Notes under the pieces: generated by a model
The model's database searches: none
Seen by the model: only the letters and a program-made list of their open reading frames with translations
What the model was told of the DNA's origin: nothing
Shown: positions 41,077 to 51,002 of the stretch, in pieces
How the letters are laid out: the number at the start of each line of letters is the position of its first letter
Position numbering within the stretch: position 1 is the stretch's first letter
Program-made: the position numbers and the translations under genes
Source: Virgisporangium aurantiacum
GTDB lineage: Bacteria > Actinomycetota > Actinomycetes > Mycobacteriales > Micromonosporaceae
Length of the DNA stretch: 64,000 nucleotides
NCBI RefSeq assembly: GCF_016863635.1
Contig: NZ_BOPG01000043.1
Coordinates: 62,001 to 126,000 of the forward strand
Reading direction: 5' to 3'

Positions 41077-42264
41077 ATGGAGTACGTCGTCATCGCCGTT
41101 GCGCTGCTGGTCCTGTTGATCGTGGGGGCCGTCGCGTACGTCGTCCCGAAGCGCCGGCGCGAACTGCCGCCCAGCGTGCCGGGCACGACCGGCACCGAGG
41201 TGCTCGAACGCCCGCCGACACCCGCGGTGGAACCGGAGGCTGAGCCGGAGGTCGAGCCGGGCCTCGTCGAACCGCCCGCGGTCGTCGAACCTGAGCCCGC
41301 GGTCGAAACTCCGCCGGCACCGGTCATCGAGACGCCCGAGCCGACGGCCGGGCGGCTGACCCGGCTGCGGGCCCGCCTCTCGCGGTCACAGAATTCCCTC
41401 GGCCGGGGCCTGCTTGCGCTGCTGTCGCGCGACAAGCTCGACGACGACACCTGGGACGAGGTCGAGGAGAGCCTGATCCGCGCCGACGTCGGTGTCGGCC
41501 CGACACAGGAACTGGTGGAACGGCTGCGCACGCAGGCCCGGGTGCTGGGCACCGGTTCCGCCGACGAGCTGCGCAAACTGCTCGCCGAGGAGCTCACCAA
41601 CGCCCTCGAGCCGTCGCTCGACCGGTCACTGACGGCCACCGCCGAGGGGCGCCCGGCCGTCGTGCTGGTCGTGGGCGTCAACGGGTCGGGCAAGACCACC
41701 ACCTGCGGCAAGATCGGCCGGGTGCTGGTCGCCGACGGGCGCACGGTGATGTTCGGCGCCGCCGACACGTTCCGGGCCGCCGCCGCCGAGCAGCTGGCCA
41801 CCTGGGCCGGCCGCGTCGGCGCCGAGGTCGTCCGCGGGCCGGAGGGCGGCGACCCGGCCGCGGTGGCCTTCGACGCCGTGAAGCGCGGCATCGAGACCCG
41901 GGTCGACACTGTGGTGATCGACACGGCCGGCCGGCTGCAGAACAAGATCGGCCTGATGGACGAGTTGGGCAAGGTCAAGCGCGTCGTGGAGCGTCACGGG
42001 CCGGTAGATGAGACCCTTCTGGTACTCGACGCCACCACCGGACAGAACGGTCTGGAGCAGGCGCGGGTGTTCACCGAGGTGGTCAACGTGACCGGCGTGG
42101 TGCTCACCAAGCTCGACGGCACGGCGAAGGGCGGGATCGTCATCGCGGTTCAGCGCAAACTGGGCATCCCGGTGAAGCTGGTCGGGCTGGGCGAGGGGCC
42201 GGATGACCTTGCGCCGTTCGAACCCGCCCAGTTCGTCGAGGCGTTGCTGGCGACGGACGCGTAG
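41077..42264 (+). CDS. ftsY: Signal recognition particle receptor FtsY
   Basis: A 395-residue SRP GTPase that docks ribosome-Ffh complexes at the membrane. It has an N-terminal membrane helix (VVIAVALLVLLIVGAVAYVV), then an acidic Pro/Glu linker of about 70 residues, the helical N domain, and the G domain: GVNGSGKTTT (198-207), DTFRAAAAEQL, DTAGRLQ and TKLDGTAKGG. The transmembrane N-terminus is an actinobacterial trait. Ffh, its partner, is encoded at 47371. Confidence 0.95.
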   Translation: MEYVVIAVALLVLLIVGAVAYVVPKRRRELPPSVPGTTGTEVLERPPTPAVEPEAEPEVEPGLVEPPAVVEPEPAVETPPAPVIETPEPTAGRLTRLRARLSRSQNSLGRGLLALLSRDKLDDDTWDEVEESLIRADVGVGPTQELVERLRTQARVLGTGSADELRKLLAEELTNALEPSLDRSLTATAEGRPAVVLVVGVNGSGKTTTCGKIGRVLVADGRTVMFGAADTFRAAAAEQLATWAGRVGAEVVRGPEGGDPAAVAFDAVKRGIETRVDTVVIDTAGRLQNKIGLMDELGKVKRVVERHGPVDETLLVLDATTGQNGLEQARVFTEVVNVTGVVLTKLDGTAKGGIVIAVQRKLGIPVKLVGLGEGPDDLAPFEPAQFVEALLATDA

Positions 42265-42297
42265 CCTTCGAGGACGTACGCAGATGATGGAGGGCCG

Positions 42298-43086
42298 GTG
42301 ACCCAGCAGGAAGTACCGCTTCACGGCGGTAACACCTCGGTGGTCCACCGTGTCGGTGACACGGTCCGCCGCAACGCCGGCCCCTGGACGCCCGCCGTGC
42401 ACTCGCTGCTGCGGCATCTGGAGTACGTGGGGTACACCGGTGCTCCACGCGCGCTGGGAATAGACGAGAAGGGCCGCGAGGTCCTTTCGTACATCACGGG
42501 CGAGTGCGGCGAGTACCCGCTGGCGCCGCACTGGGTCACCGACGAGGCGCTCACCACCGTCGCCCAGATGTTGCGCATGTTCCACGACGCGCAGTACGGC
42601 TTCCGGCCGCCACCGGGCGCGGTGTGGCGCTCGTTCGGCCCGCCGCCGCCCGACACCGAGGTGATCTGTCACCACGACGCGGCGCCGCACAACGTCATCT
42701 GGCGGCCCGACGGCACGCTGGCCCTCATCGACTTCGACCTGGCCTCGCCCGGCGCCCGCATCTACGACGTGGCGTACGCGGCCTGGACGTGGACCCCGCT
42801 GTTCTCCGACCGCGACTCGTACACGCTGGGCTGGAAGCGGCCCAACCGGCCGCGCCGGCTGCGCATGTTCGCCGACGCGTACGGGTTGACCCCGCGCGAC
42901 CGGCACCGCCTCGTGCGCGTCATCCGGAAACGGATCGTCGACCACATCGAGGGCATCCGGCGGATGGCTGCCGCCGGTGATCCGGCGTTCGTCCGGATCG
43001 TGCACAAAGGCCATTTGCGTCGCCCGGTGCGTGATCTCCGGCTGATCGACTACGAGCGCCACATTCTCGAGTACTCCCTCCGCTAA
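42298..43086 (+). CDS. Aminoglycoside phosphotransferase-like kinase
   Basis: A 262-residue protein with the catalytic loop CHHDAAPHNVIW (Asp near 126, Asn near 131) and the metal site LIDFDLASPG, both typical of the APH/choline kinase superfamily. The N-terminal lobe is short, as in many actinobacterial APH-like proteins. No substrate can be assigned; calling it a resistance gene is not warranted. It sits 33 bases after ftsY. Confidence 0.78.
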   Translation: MTQQEVPLHGGNTSVVHRVGDTVRRNAGPWTPAVHSLLRHLEYVGYTGAPRALGIDEKGREVLSYITGECGEYPLAPHWVTDEALTTVAQMLRMFHDAQYGFRPPPGAVWRSFGPPPPDTEVICHHDAAPHNVIWRPDGTLALIDFDLASPGARIYDVAYAAWTWTPLFSDRDSYTLGWKRPNRPRRLRMFADAYGLTPRDRHRLVRVIRKRIVDHIEGIRRMAAAGDPAFVRIVHKGHLRRPVRDLRLIDYERHILEYSLR

Positions 43087-43117
43087 CCGGCCGGCCGGCC
43101 TCATCTGATCGGTCAGC

Positions 43118-43144
43118 GTGAGCAAACGTTCACACGTTGGAAAC
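43118..43144 (+). promoter_or_regulatory. GlnR-box-like site upstream of amtB
   Basis: Three 5-base blocks at 11-base spacing, GTGAG (43118), TTCAC (43129) and GAAAC (43140), with 6-base gaps. The TTCAC-N6-GAAAC part fits the actinobacterial GlnR pattern gTnAC-N6-GaAAc. It is 134 bases before the amtB start. GlnR activates amtB-glnB-glnD on nitrogen limitation in Streptomyces, so this is the expected place. Confidence 0.5.
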
Positions 43145-43277
43145 CTTGCGTGATGGCGCGGAAACCGTGCTGGGCACCTTTCGAAACACCTGGCCGTGAA
43201 GCTTTCGTGCATTCCGGCGTGAGTGGCGAGGGTGCCGAACGGGCCGGAGAGAGGAACTCGCCAACCAGGAGGCCAGC

Positions 43278-44651
<1,374 letters not shown>

Positions 44652-44675
44652 CGTCGGGACATGGAGGGAATGGGC

Positions 44676-45014
44676 ATGAAGCTCGTGACCGCGGTCATCA
44701 AGCCTTACCAGCTCGATGCCGTGAAAGAGGCGCTGTCGACGCTGGGCGTCAGTGGCCTGACCGTCAGCGAGGTACAGGGATACGGCCGCCAGAAGGGGCA
44801 CACCGAGGTCTACCGGGGTGCCGAGTACACGGTGGAGTTCGTGCCGAAGATCCGGGTCGAGATCGTCACCGACGAACTCGACGTCGAGAAGGTCGTCGAC
44901 TCCATCGTCACCGCCGCCCGCACCGGCAAGATCGGTGACGGCAAGGTCTGGGTCACGTCGGTCGACGACGTGGTGCGGGTCCGCACCGGCGAGCGTGGGC
45001 TCGACGCGCTCTGA
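44676..45014 (+). CDS. glnB: Nitrogen regulatory PII protein
   Basis: A 112-residue PII that senses 2-oxoglutarate and ATP/ADP. The T loop is GRQKGHTEVYRGAEYTVEF with Tyr51 as the modification site (adenylylated in actinobacteria). The B and C loops are TGKIGDGKVWV and VRVRTGERG. The ATG at 44676 follows GGAGGG and gives the family start MKLVTAVIKP; the ATG at 44661 would add five residues. The gene beside amtB is often called glnK. Confidence 0.96.
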   Translation: MKLVTAVIKPYQLDAVKEALSTLGVSGLTVSEVQGYGRQKGHTEVYRGAEYTVEFVPKIRVEIVTDELDVEKVVDSIVTAARTGKIGDGKVWVTSVDDVVRVRTGERGLDAL

Positions 45015-45033
45015 CGGCGGGTCGACGGCAGCA

Positions 45034-47310
45034 GTGAGCAGCGTGGCGCCCACCCCGGGGATCTCCTCCGGGGTGGGCGCCGCCGCACGGGCGGGCCGCG
45101 CCGACGCGCTCGACCCGTGGCTCGCCAGCCTGCTACCCGACCTGCCCGGAGCCGCGCTGGTCGCCGTCGGCGGCCTGGGGCGTCGCGAGATGGCCCCGTA
45201 CAGCGATATCGACCTGGTGCTCGTGCACACCGAGGACTGCGTGATCGACCCGGCCCAGGTGTGGTACCCGATCTGGGACGCCGGGTTCAAGCTCGACCAC
45301 TCCGCCCGCACGGTCCCGCAGGCGCTGGAGGTGGCCGACACCGACGTCAAGGCGGCCCTCGGGCTGCTCGACGCGCGGCTGATCGCCGGCGACCGCGACC
45401 TCGCCCGGCGCCTGCACGAGGCCGTGGTGCAGAAGTGGCGGCGCGAGGCACACCGGATCCTGCCGATGCTGCGCGAGCTCATCGACCAGCGCTGGGAGCG
45501 CTACGGCGAACTGGCGTTCCTGCTGGAGGGCGACCTCAAGGAGGCCCGGGGCGGGCTGCGCGACGTCGGGGTGCTGCGCGGCCTCGGCTACGCGGGCGTC
45601 GCCGACGGCACCCGGCCGGCCGTGCGCGCCGCCCACAACTTCCTCCTCGACGTGCGCGACGCGTTGCACGTCGCCCGCGGCCGGCGCGGCGACCACCTGC
45701 TCGCGCAGGAGCGCAGCGAGGTGGCCCGGCAACTCGAACTTCCCGACGGCGACGCGCTGCTGCGGCGGATCACCGACGCCGCCCGCACCATCGCGCACGC
45801 CTCGGACGACGGGTGGCGCGCGGCCACCCGGTGGCTCACCCGGCGCGGCAAGCCACGGGCGGAGCGGACCCGCACCCCGCTGGCCCGTGACGTCATCGAG
45901 CAGGACGGCGAGGCGGTGCTCGCGCGCACCGCCGTCACCGCCAGGCCCGACCCGGCCCTCGCACTGCGGGTCGCCGCGGCAGCGGCGCGCAGCGGGCGTC
46001 CCATAGCCAGACCGACGCTGGAGTGGCTGGCCCGGTACGCGCAACCACCCACCAGGCCGTGGCCTCCCGGGGCCCGGTACGCGTTCTTCGCGCTGCTCGG
46101 CGCCGGCCCCGGCCTGGTGCAGACGTGGGAGGCGTGCGACCGGTACGGCCTCGTGACCGGCTGGCTGCCGGAGTGGGCCCGGATCCGGAGCGCGCCGCAG
46201 CACAACCCCGTGCACCGGTTCACCATCGACCGGCATCTCGTCGAGACCGCCGCGAACGCCGCCGTGCACGCCCGCGAGGTGGCCCGGCCCGACCTGCTGG
46301 TGCTGTGCGCGCTGCTGCACGACATCGGCAAGGGGCTGCCCGGCGACCACAGCACGGTCGGCGCGCCGATCGCGGCCGGCGTGGCCGAGCGGATCGGGTT
46401 GCCGCCGGCCGACGTGGAGATCGTGCGCCGGGTGGTGCGGCAGCACCTGCTGCTGCCCGACACCGCGACCCGCCGCGACCTGGCCGACCCGATCACCATC
46501 GACATGGTGGCCGAGGCGGTCCGCGACACCACGACCCTGGATCTTCTGTACGCGCTGGCCCGGGCCGACGCGGCGGCGACCGGGCCGGCGGCGTGGTCGG
46601 GGTGGAAGGGCCGGCTGGTCGACGAGTTGGTGCGGCGCGCCGGCGGGGCACTCGCCGGGCGGGCACCCGAGCCGCCGCCGGCCGCGCCGCCGCGCCCGGA
46701 GGGCCCGCTGCCGGCGGTGCGGGTCACCGCCGAACGGGTGACGGTGACCGCGCAGGACCGGCGCGGCCTGCTCGCCGCGGTCGCCGGCTGCCTGGCGCTG
46801 CACCGGCTGGAGGTGATGACCGCCGACACGTCGACGGTCGACCGGTTGGCGTACGTGTCGTGTGCGGTGCAGCCGCGCTTCGGTGGTGGCGTCGATCTCG
46901 AGGGGCTCGCCGTCGACCTGCGCCGGGCGCTGGCGGGTGAGCTGCCGCTGGGTCGGCGGCTGGCGGTGCGGTCCGCCGGGATCGACGCGCGGCTGGTGTG
47001 GCATCCCGCCACCGACGCGGCCGTGCTGGAGGTGCGGGCGGCCGACTCGCCCGGCCTGCTGTACTCGATCGCGTCGGCGCTGGAGAACGCCGGCGCCGAC
47101 GTGCGGGCGGCCCGGATCTCGACCCTGGGCGCGGCGGTGGTCGACGCGTTCTACCTGGAAGGCACCGACTGGACCGACGACCGGCGGAAGGAGATCGAGG
47201 TGGCGGTGCTCAACGCGGTGGGCGGTTCCGGCCCGGCGCCGGCGGCGTCTGGACTGAGGAGCGCAGGGAGCGGAGCGACCGGAGCGACGAGGGAAGACGC
47301 CGCCGAGTAG
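45034..47310 (+). CDS. glnD: PII uridylyl/adenylyltransferase GlnD
   Basis: A 758-residue GlnD that adds and removes a nucleotide on PII according to glutamine. The nucleotidyltransferase signature is GGLGRREMAPYSDIDL; the HD hydrolase motif LLHDIGKGLPGDHS is near 427; two ACT domains cover about 565-740. It is slightly shorter than the E. coli enzyme because of a short N-terminus. The start is uncertain: GTG at 45034 lies just before a 14-base-arm hairpin, and a GTG at 45073 inside that hairpin is an alternative. The end is a low-complexity tail made of GGAGCG-type repeats. Confidence 0.93.
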   Translation: MSSVAPTPGISSGVGAAARAGRADALDPWLASLLPDLPGAALVAVGGLGRREMAPYSDIDLVLVHTEDCVIDPAQVWYPIWDAGFKLDHSARTVPQALEVADTDVKAALGLLDARLIAGDRDLARRLHEAVVQKWRREAHRILPMLRELIDQRWERYGELAFLLEGDLKEARGGLRDVGVLRGLGYAGVADGTRPAVRAAHNFLLDVRDALHVARGRRGDHLLAQERSEVARQLELPDGDALLRRITDAARTIAHASDDGWRAATRWLTRRGKPRAERTRTPLARDVIEQDGEAVLARTAVTARPDPALALRVAAAAARSGRPIARPTLEWLARYAQPPTRPWPPGARYAFFALLGAGPGLVQTWEACDRYGLVTGWLPEWARIRSAPQHNPVHRFTIDRHLVETAANAAVHAREVARPDLLVLCALLHDIGKGLPGDHSTVGAPIAAGVAERIGLPPADVEIVRRVVRQHLLLPDTATRRDLADPITIDMVAEAVRDTTTLDLLYALARADAAATGPAAWSGWKGRLVDELVRRAGGALAGRAPEPPPAAPPRPEGPLPAVRVTAERVTVTAQDRRGLLAAVAGCLALHRLEVMTADTSTVDRLAYVSCAVQPRFGGGVDLEGLAVDLRRALAGELPLGRRLAVRSAGIDARLVWHPATDAAVLEVRAADSPGLLYSIASALENAGADVRAARISTLGAAVVDAFYLEGTDWTDDRRKEIEVAVLNAVGGSGPAPAASGLRSAGSGATGATREDAAE
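45045..45081 (+). terminator. Perfect 14-base-arm hairpin at the glnB-glnD junction
   Basis: GGCGCCCACCCCGG (45045-45058) pairs perfectly with CCGGGGTGGGCGCC (45068-45081) around a 9-base loop. It begins 31 bases after the glnB stop and lies within the first codons of glnD. There is no T run, but actinobacterial terminators often lack one. It may partly end transcription after glnB or protect its message, lowering glnD output. Confidence 0.55.
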
Positions 47311-47345
47311 GCGCCCGGGCCCGCGCGAGCGGAGCGAGCGCCAGC
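47255..47345 (+). repeat. Short GGAGCG-type direct repeats between glnD and ffh
   Basis: Several copies of GGAGCG, GCGGAGCGA and GAGCGGAGCGAGCG occur across the glnD 3' end and the spacer. They encode the Gly/Ser/Ala/Thr-rich GlnD tail (AGSGATGATRED). Low-complexity runs of this type are common at gene ends in high-GC actinomycetes. No fold strong enough to call a terminator. Confidence 0.45.
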
Positions 47346-47370
47346 AACAGCGCCCAGTAGACTGGCCTCC

Positions 47371-48879
47371 GTGTTCGACACCCTGAGCGATCGCCTGTCC
47401 GGGATCTTCACCAAGCTGCGCGGCAAGGGCAAGCTGTCCGACGCCGACATCGACGCCACCGCGCGTGAAATCCGGCTCGCGCTGCTGGAAGCCGACGTGG
47501 CGCTCGCGGTGGTGAAACTGTTCATCAACCGGATCAAGGAACGGGCCCGGGGCGCCGAGGTCTCCCAGGCGCTGAACCCGGCGCAGCAGGTCGTCAAGAT
47601 CGTCCACGAGGAGCTCATCGGCATCCTCGGCGGCGAGGCGCGGCGCCTGCAGTTCGCCAAGCAGCCGCCCACGGTGATCATGCTGGCCGGCCTCCAGGGT
47701 TCCGGTAAGACGACGCTCGCCGGCAAGCTGGCCCGCTGGCTGAAGGAGCAGGGCCACCAGCCGCTGCTGGTGGCGGCCGACCTGCAGCGTCCGAACGCGG
47801 TCAACCAGCTTCAGGTGCTCGGGGGCCGGGCCGGGGTCGAGGTGTACGCGCCCGAGCCGGGCAACGGCGTCGGCGACCCGGTGCAGGTCTCCCGCGACGC
47901 GATCGGGCACGCCCAGCGGCAGATGCGCGACGTGGTTATCGTCGACACCGCCGGTCGGCTCGGTATCGACACCGAGATGATGCAGCAGGCGGCTTCGATC
48001 CGCGACGCGGTGAACCCCGACGAAGTGATCTTCGTGATCGACGCGATGATCGGTCAGGACGCCGTGGCCACCGCCGAGGCGTTCCGCGACGGCGTCGGCA
48101 TCACGGGCGTCGTCCTGTCGAAGCTCGACGGTGACGCCCGCGGTGGTGCCGCCCTGTCGGTGCGGGCCGTCACCGGGCAACCGATCCTCTTCGCCAGCAC
48201 CGGCGAGAAGCTCGAGGACTTCGACGTCTTCCACCCCGAGCGGATGGCGTCGCGGATCCTCGACATGGGCGACATGCTCACGCTGATCGAGCAGGCCGAA
48301 CGGGCCTTCGACGACGATCAGAAAGAGCGCATGACCGCCAAGCTCATGGGCGGCGAGTCGTTCACCCTCGAAGACTTCCTCGAGCAGCTGATCGCCGTGC
48401 GTCGCATGGGTCCGATCGCCAACGTGCTCGGCATGCTGCCCGGCATGGGCCAGATGAAGGACCAGCTGGCCGAGGTCGACGACAAGCACTTCGACCGGGT
48501 CACCGCGATCATCCGCTCGATGACCCCGGCCGAGCGCTCCAACGCGAAGCTCATCAACGGGTCGCGGCGGGTGCGCATCGCCAACGGGTCCGGCACCACC
48601 GTGATGGACGTCAACCAGCTGCTGAACAGGTTCGCCGACGCGCAGAAGATGATGAAGCAGATGGGCGGCATGATGGGCCTGCCCGGCGGCCGGCGGAAGG
48701 CGACGAAGTCGCCGAAGAACAAGCGCAAGGGCAAGGGCGGCGGCCAGCGTCCGCAGCGTCCCGCCGCGCTGCCCCAGATGCCGGCGAATTTCGACCCGAA
48801 CGCGCTGCCCGGGATGGCGCCCGGTTTCACCCCGCCGAAGCTGGACTTCTCCCAGCTGCAGAAGCGGCAGCGTGACTGA
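47371..48879 (+). CDS. ffh: Signal recognition particle protein Ffh
   Basis: A 502-residue SRP54 that binds signal sequences and 4.5S RNA. The N domain is followed by GTPase motifs GLQGSGKTT (about 106-114), DLQRPNAVNQL, DTAGRLG and SKLDGDARGG. The M domain starts near 300 (GMGDMLTLIEQAE) with Met-rich MMKQMGGMMGLP at its core. A basic Lys/Pro tail of about 60 residues is longer than in E. coli. The amidohydrolase start overlaps its end by eight bases. Confidence 0.96.
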   Translation: MFDTLSDRLSGIFTKLRGKGKLSDADIDATAREIRLALLEADVALAVVKLFINRIKERARGAEVSQALNPAQQVVKIVHEELIGILGGEARRLQFAKQPPTVIMLAGLQGSGKTTLAGKLARWLKEQGHQPLLVAADLQRPNAVNQLQVLGGRAGVEVYAPEPGNGVGDPVQVSRDAIGHAQRQMRDVVIVDTAGRLGIDTEMMQQAASIRDAVNPDEVIFVIDAMIGQDAVATAEAFRDGVGITGVVLSKLDGDARGGAALSVRAVTGQPILFASTGEKLEDFDVFHPERMASRILDMGDMLTLIEQAERAFDDDQKERMTAKLMGGESFTLEDFLEQLIAVRRMGPIANVLGMLPGMGQMKDQLAEVDDKHFDRVTAIIRSMTPAERSNAKLINGSRRVRIANGSGTTVMDVNQLLNRFADAQKMMKQMGGMMGLPGGRRKATKSPKNKRKGKGGGQRPQRPAALPQMPANFDPNALPGMAPGFTPPKLDFSQLQKRQRD

Positions 48880-49954
48880 GGTTCTGCACGTCCGGGGCGT
48901 GGTGCTGCCGGACGACGTCACGCGGGATCTGTGGCTCGTCGGCGACCGCGTGACGTTCGAGCCCGTCCCGGGCGCGACCACCGTTCTCGACCGCGGGTTC
49001 ATCCTGCCCGGCCTCGTCGACGCCCACTGCCACATCGGCATCACGGTCGGCGGCGAGCCGGCGACGATGTCCGGCGCCCGCGAGGCCGCGCTCGTCGATC
49101 GCGCCGCCGGGGTCCTGGCGATCCGGGACGCGGGCTCGCCACTGGAGTACGGGTCATCCTTTGATGAAGAGCTGGACTTCCCGCGGCTCGCCCGGGCCGG
49201 CCGGCACATCGCAGCTCCCCGCCGCTACCTGCGCGACATCGGCGCCGAGGTGACCGGTGCCGACCTCGACGCCGAGGTGCGCAAGCAGGCGGCGGCCGGT
49301 TCCGGCTGGGTCAAACTGGTCGGCGACTGGATCGACCGGTCCGTCGGCGATCTTGCGCCCTCCTGGGACTCCTCCCTGATGGCGTCGGCCGTGGCGACCG
49401 CGCACGCTGCCGGTGCCCGCGTCGCGGCCCACGTGTTCGCGGAGGAGTCGGTGGCCGCCCTGGTACGGGCCGGCATCGACTCCGTCGAGCACGGCACCGG
49501 CCTCAGCGACGACGACATCGCGCTCATGGCCGTTCAGGGCACGGCGCTCGTTCCCACCTTGTTGAACGTGCGGACGTTCGACCGCATCGCCGCCCAGGCG
49601 GAAGACAAGTTCCCCAGGTACGCCGCGCACATGCTGGCCCTCCGCGACCGACTACCGGGCGTGGTACGCAAAGCGCACGAGGCAGGGGTGCCGATCTACG
49701 TCGGCACCGACGCGGGCGGAACCGTCGAACACGGATTGGCCGCCCGCGAAATGCTCCTGCTGGCCGAGGCGGGCCTCTCGAATGAGGAAGTCCTTTCGGC
49801 GGGTTCCTGGGGCGCCCGGGCCTGGCTGGGCTTCCCTTCTCTTGTCGAAGGCGGCCTGGCCGACCTCGTGATGTACGAGCACGACCCCCGGAAGGACCTG
49901 CGAGCCCTCCTGAACCCCGCCGCGCTCATCCTCCGCGGGAAGTTGATCTCCTGA
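48872..49954 (+). CDS. Amidohydrolase superfamily protein
   Basis: A 360-residue metal-dependent hydrolase. The HxH metal motif is VDAHCHIG near 52-54; further ligands are in AAHVFAEE and SVEHGTGL, and the catalytic Asp is in YVGTDAGG. It is closest to the imidazolonepropionase-like/prolidase group. Substrate unknown. The GTG start overlaps the ffh stop by eight bases, and a stop in ffh's frame would pass ribosomes on. Its final five codons lie in a 32-base inverted repeat shared with the DUF559 gene. Confidence 0.85.
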   Translation: MTEVLHVRGVVLPDDVTRDLWLVGDRVTFEPVPGATTVLDRGFILPGLVDAHCHIGITVGGEPATMSGAREAALVDRAAGVLAIRDAGSPLEYGSSFDEELDFPRLARAGRHIAAPRRYLRDIGAEVTGADLDAEVRKQAAAGSGWVKLVGDWIDRSVGDLAPSWDSSLMASAVATAHAAGARVAAHVFAEESVAALVRAGIDSVEHGTGLSDDDIALMAVQGTALVPTLLNVRTFDRIAAQAEDKFPRYAAHMLALRDRLPGVVRKAHEAGVPIYVGTDAGGTVEHGLAAREMLLLAEAGLSNEEVLSAGSWGARAWLGFPSLVEGGLADLVMYEHDPRKDLRALLNPAALILRGKLIS

Positions 49955-50021
49955 CCGGGCACTCAGGCACGTCTTCTCGTCCGAGGCAGGTGCCTCAGTG
50001 CCCGGTCAGGAGATCAACTTC
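49939..50021. repeat. 32-base inverted repeat spanning two stop codons
   Basis: Arm 1 (49939-49970) and arm 2 (49990-50021) are reverse complements at 31 of 32 bases, with a 19-base loop. Arm 1 carries the last codons and TGA of the amidohydrolase (KLIS-stop); arm 2 carries the last codons and TGA of the convergent DUF559 gene (EVDLLTGH-stop). RNA from either side folds into the same long stem, so it acts as a two-way terminator. The near-perfect match suggests recent inverted duplication. Confidence 0.9.
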
Positions 50022-50876
50022 GAGTGCGGCTCGGACCAGCTCGACGATCCGGTCCGGATTGCGGTAAATGTCGGCAGCGGCGAAGCGCAGAACGATCCAG
50101 CCGCAGGCGCGCAGCGCGTTGATCCGGCGGAGATCGCGCTGGAACGTGCCACGGTCACGGTGATGATCTCCCTCGTACTCGATTCCAAGCCTGTGCTCCG
50201 GGTAGGCGAGATCGAGACGGGCGACGAACGTTCCACCTGCGTCGCGCACGACGTGCTGTGTGACCGGCCGGGGCAGGGATCCGCCGACGAGGATCATCCG
50301 GAGGCGGCTCTCCTGCGGCGACTCGGCACCGGCGTCGCTGAGCGCGTGCACCTGCCGCAAGCGGTCAACGCCGGGCCAGCCGGGATGGTCGACGGCGAGC
50401 CGGAGCAGCGTGTCGTCGACAATCAAGCGCTTGGCCAGCATGGCGTCGACGGTGACCACGGCCTCGACGATCGGCAACCGGCGGGCGACATCGAAAGCGG
50501 TGCGGGCGGGCGTGGTGACCGGCGTTCCACCCACAGCGATCAGGTCAGCGGTACCGAGCGACGATCGGATCACCCGCAGCCCCGCGGGCGGCCGGATCCG
50601 TACGTCCGCCGGAACGGTGACCTCGATCGGGTCGCCGCGGGTCAGCGTGTCAGCTCCCCAGAACGCGGCGGCCGAGCGGCCGCTGACGGCCCCTCGGCCG
50701 CGAAGGTAGAGGCCGGCCGCCTGGCACCGGAGGTGGTGGTCGAGTTCCAACTGGGCACAGGCGTAGATGTCGGGGAAGAGGCGGCGCCAGGTGCCGCCCT
50801 GGAGTTGGCGGCGGGTGAGCAGCCCTTCAGCGATGGCGGCGGAGCCTACGAAAGGGAGATCACGGGGCACGGGCAT
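49995..50876 (-). CDS. DUF559 (Vsr-like fold) protein
   Basis: About 293 residues from ATG at 50876, or 323 from GTG-like start at 50966. The N-terminal half is a winged-helix-like AbiEi-type part (IAEGLLTRRQLQGGTWRRLF, DIYACAQLELD). The C-terminal DUF559 domain contains RLDLAYPEHRLGIEYEGDHHR and GWIVLRFAAADI, the D-x-E-x-E/H pattern of Vsr/REase-fold nucleases. Similar actinobacterial proteins are common and of unknown function, some seen with defence genes. Its last eight codons are in the inverted repeat above. Confidence 0.78.
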   Translation of the reverse strand: MPVPRDLPFVGSAAIAEGLLTRRQLQGGTWRRLFPDIYACAQLELDHHLRCQAAGLYLRGRGAVSGRSAAAFWGADTLTRGDPIEVTVPADVRIRPPAGLRVIRSSLGTADLIAVGGTPVTTPARTAFDVARRLPIVEAVVTVDAMLAKRLIVDDTLLRLAVDHPGWPGVDRLRQVHALSDAGAESPQESRLRMILVGGSLPRPVTQHVVRDAGGTFVARLDLAYPEHRLGIEYEGDHHRDRGTFQRDLRRINALRACGWIVLRFAAADIYRNPDRIVELVRAALEVDLLTGH

Positions 50877-50926
50877 CGGGACAGGATCGGGGCCTGGCCG
50901 GCCGGAACGGAAGGGCGTCTTTCCTG

Positions 50927-50956
50927 CCTGTGGATAACCCGGAAGCTTTCCACAGG
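50927..50956. promoter_or_regulatory. Facing DnaA-box-like pair between DUF559 and proS
   Basis: CCTGTGGA (50927-50934) and TCCACAGG (50949-50956) form a perfect 8-base inverted repeat with a 14-base spacer. The left half extends to TGTGGATAA, the exact reverse complement of the DnaA box TTATCCACA. The right half, TTTCCACA, is one base off. It could bind DnaA and tune the divergent genes, or serve another dimeric protein. Confidence 0.45.
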
Positions 50957-51002
50957 GCACCGGCACCGAGGAGCACGGCGGCTGCGCCTACGATTGGCGG
51001 TC

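Noticed and set aside
42298..43086. Aminoglycoside resistance gene
   Set aside because: Only the general kinase motifs are shared; placement beside ftsY and lack of resistance signatures argue for a housekeeping or unknown kinase.
45133..49209. A 1358-codon open frame on the reverse strand across glnD and ffh
   Set aside because: It is the antisense of two clear genes. High G+C leaves few stops in the mirror frame; composition is Arg/His/Gly-rich with no domain.
49998..51002. Long upstream extension of the ProRS reading frame
   Set aside because: The extension runs antisense through the DUF559 gene; ProRS family proteins start at the ATG at 51003.
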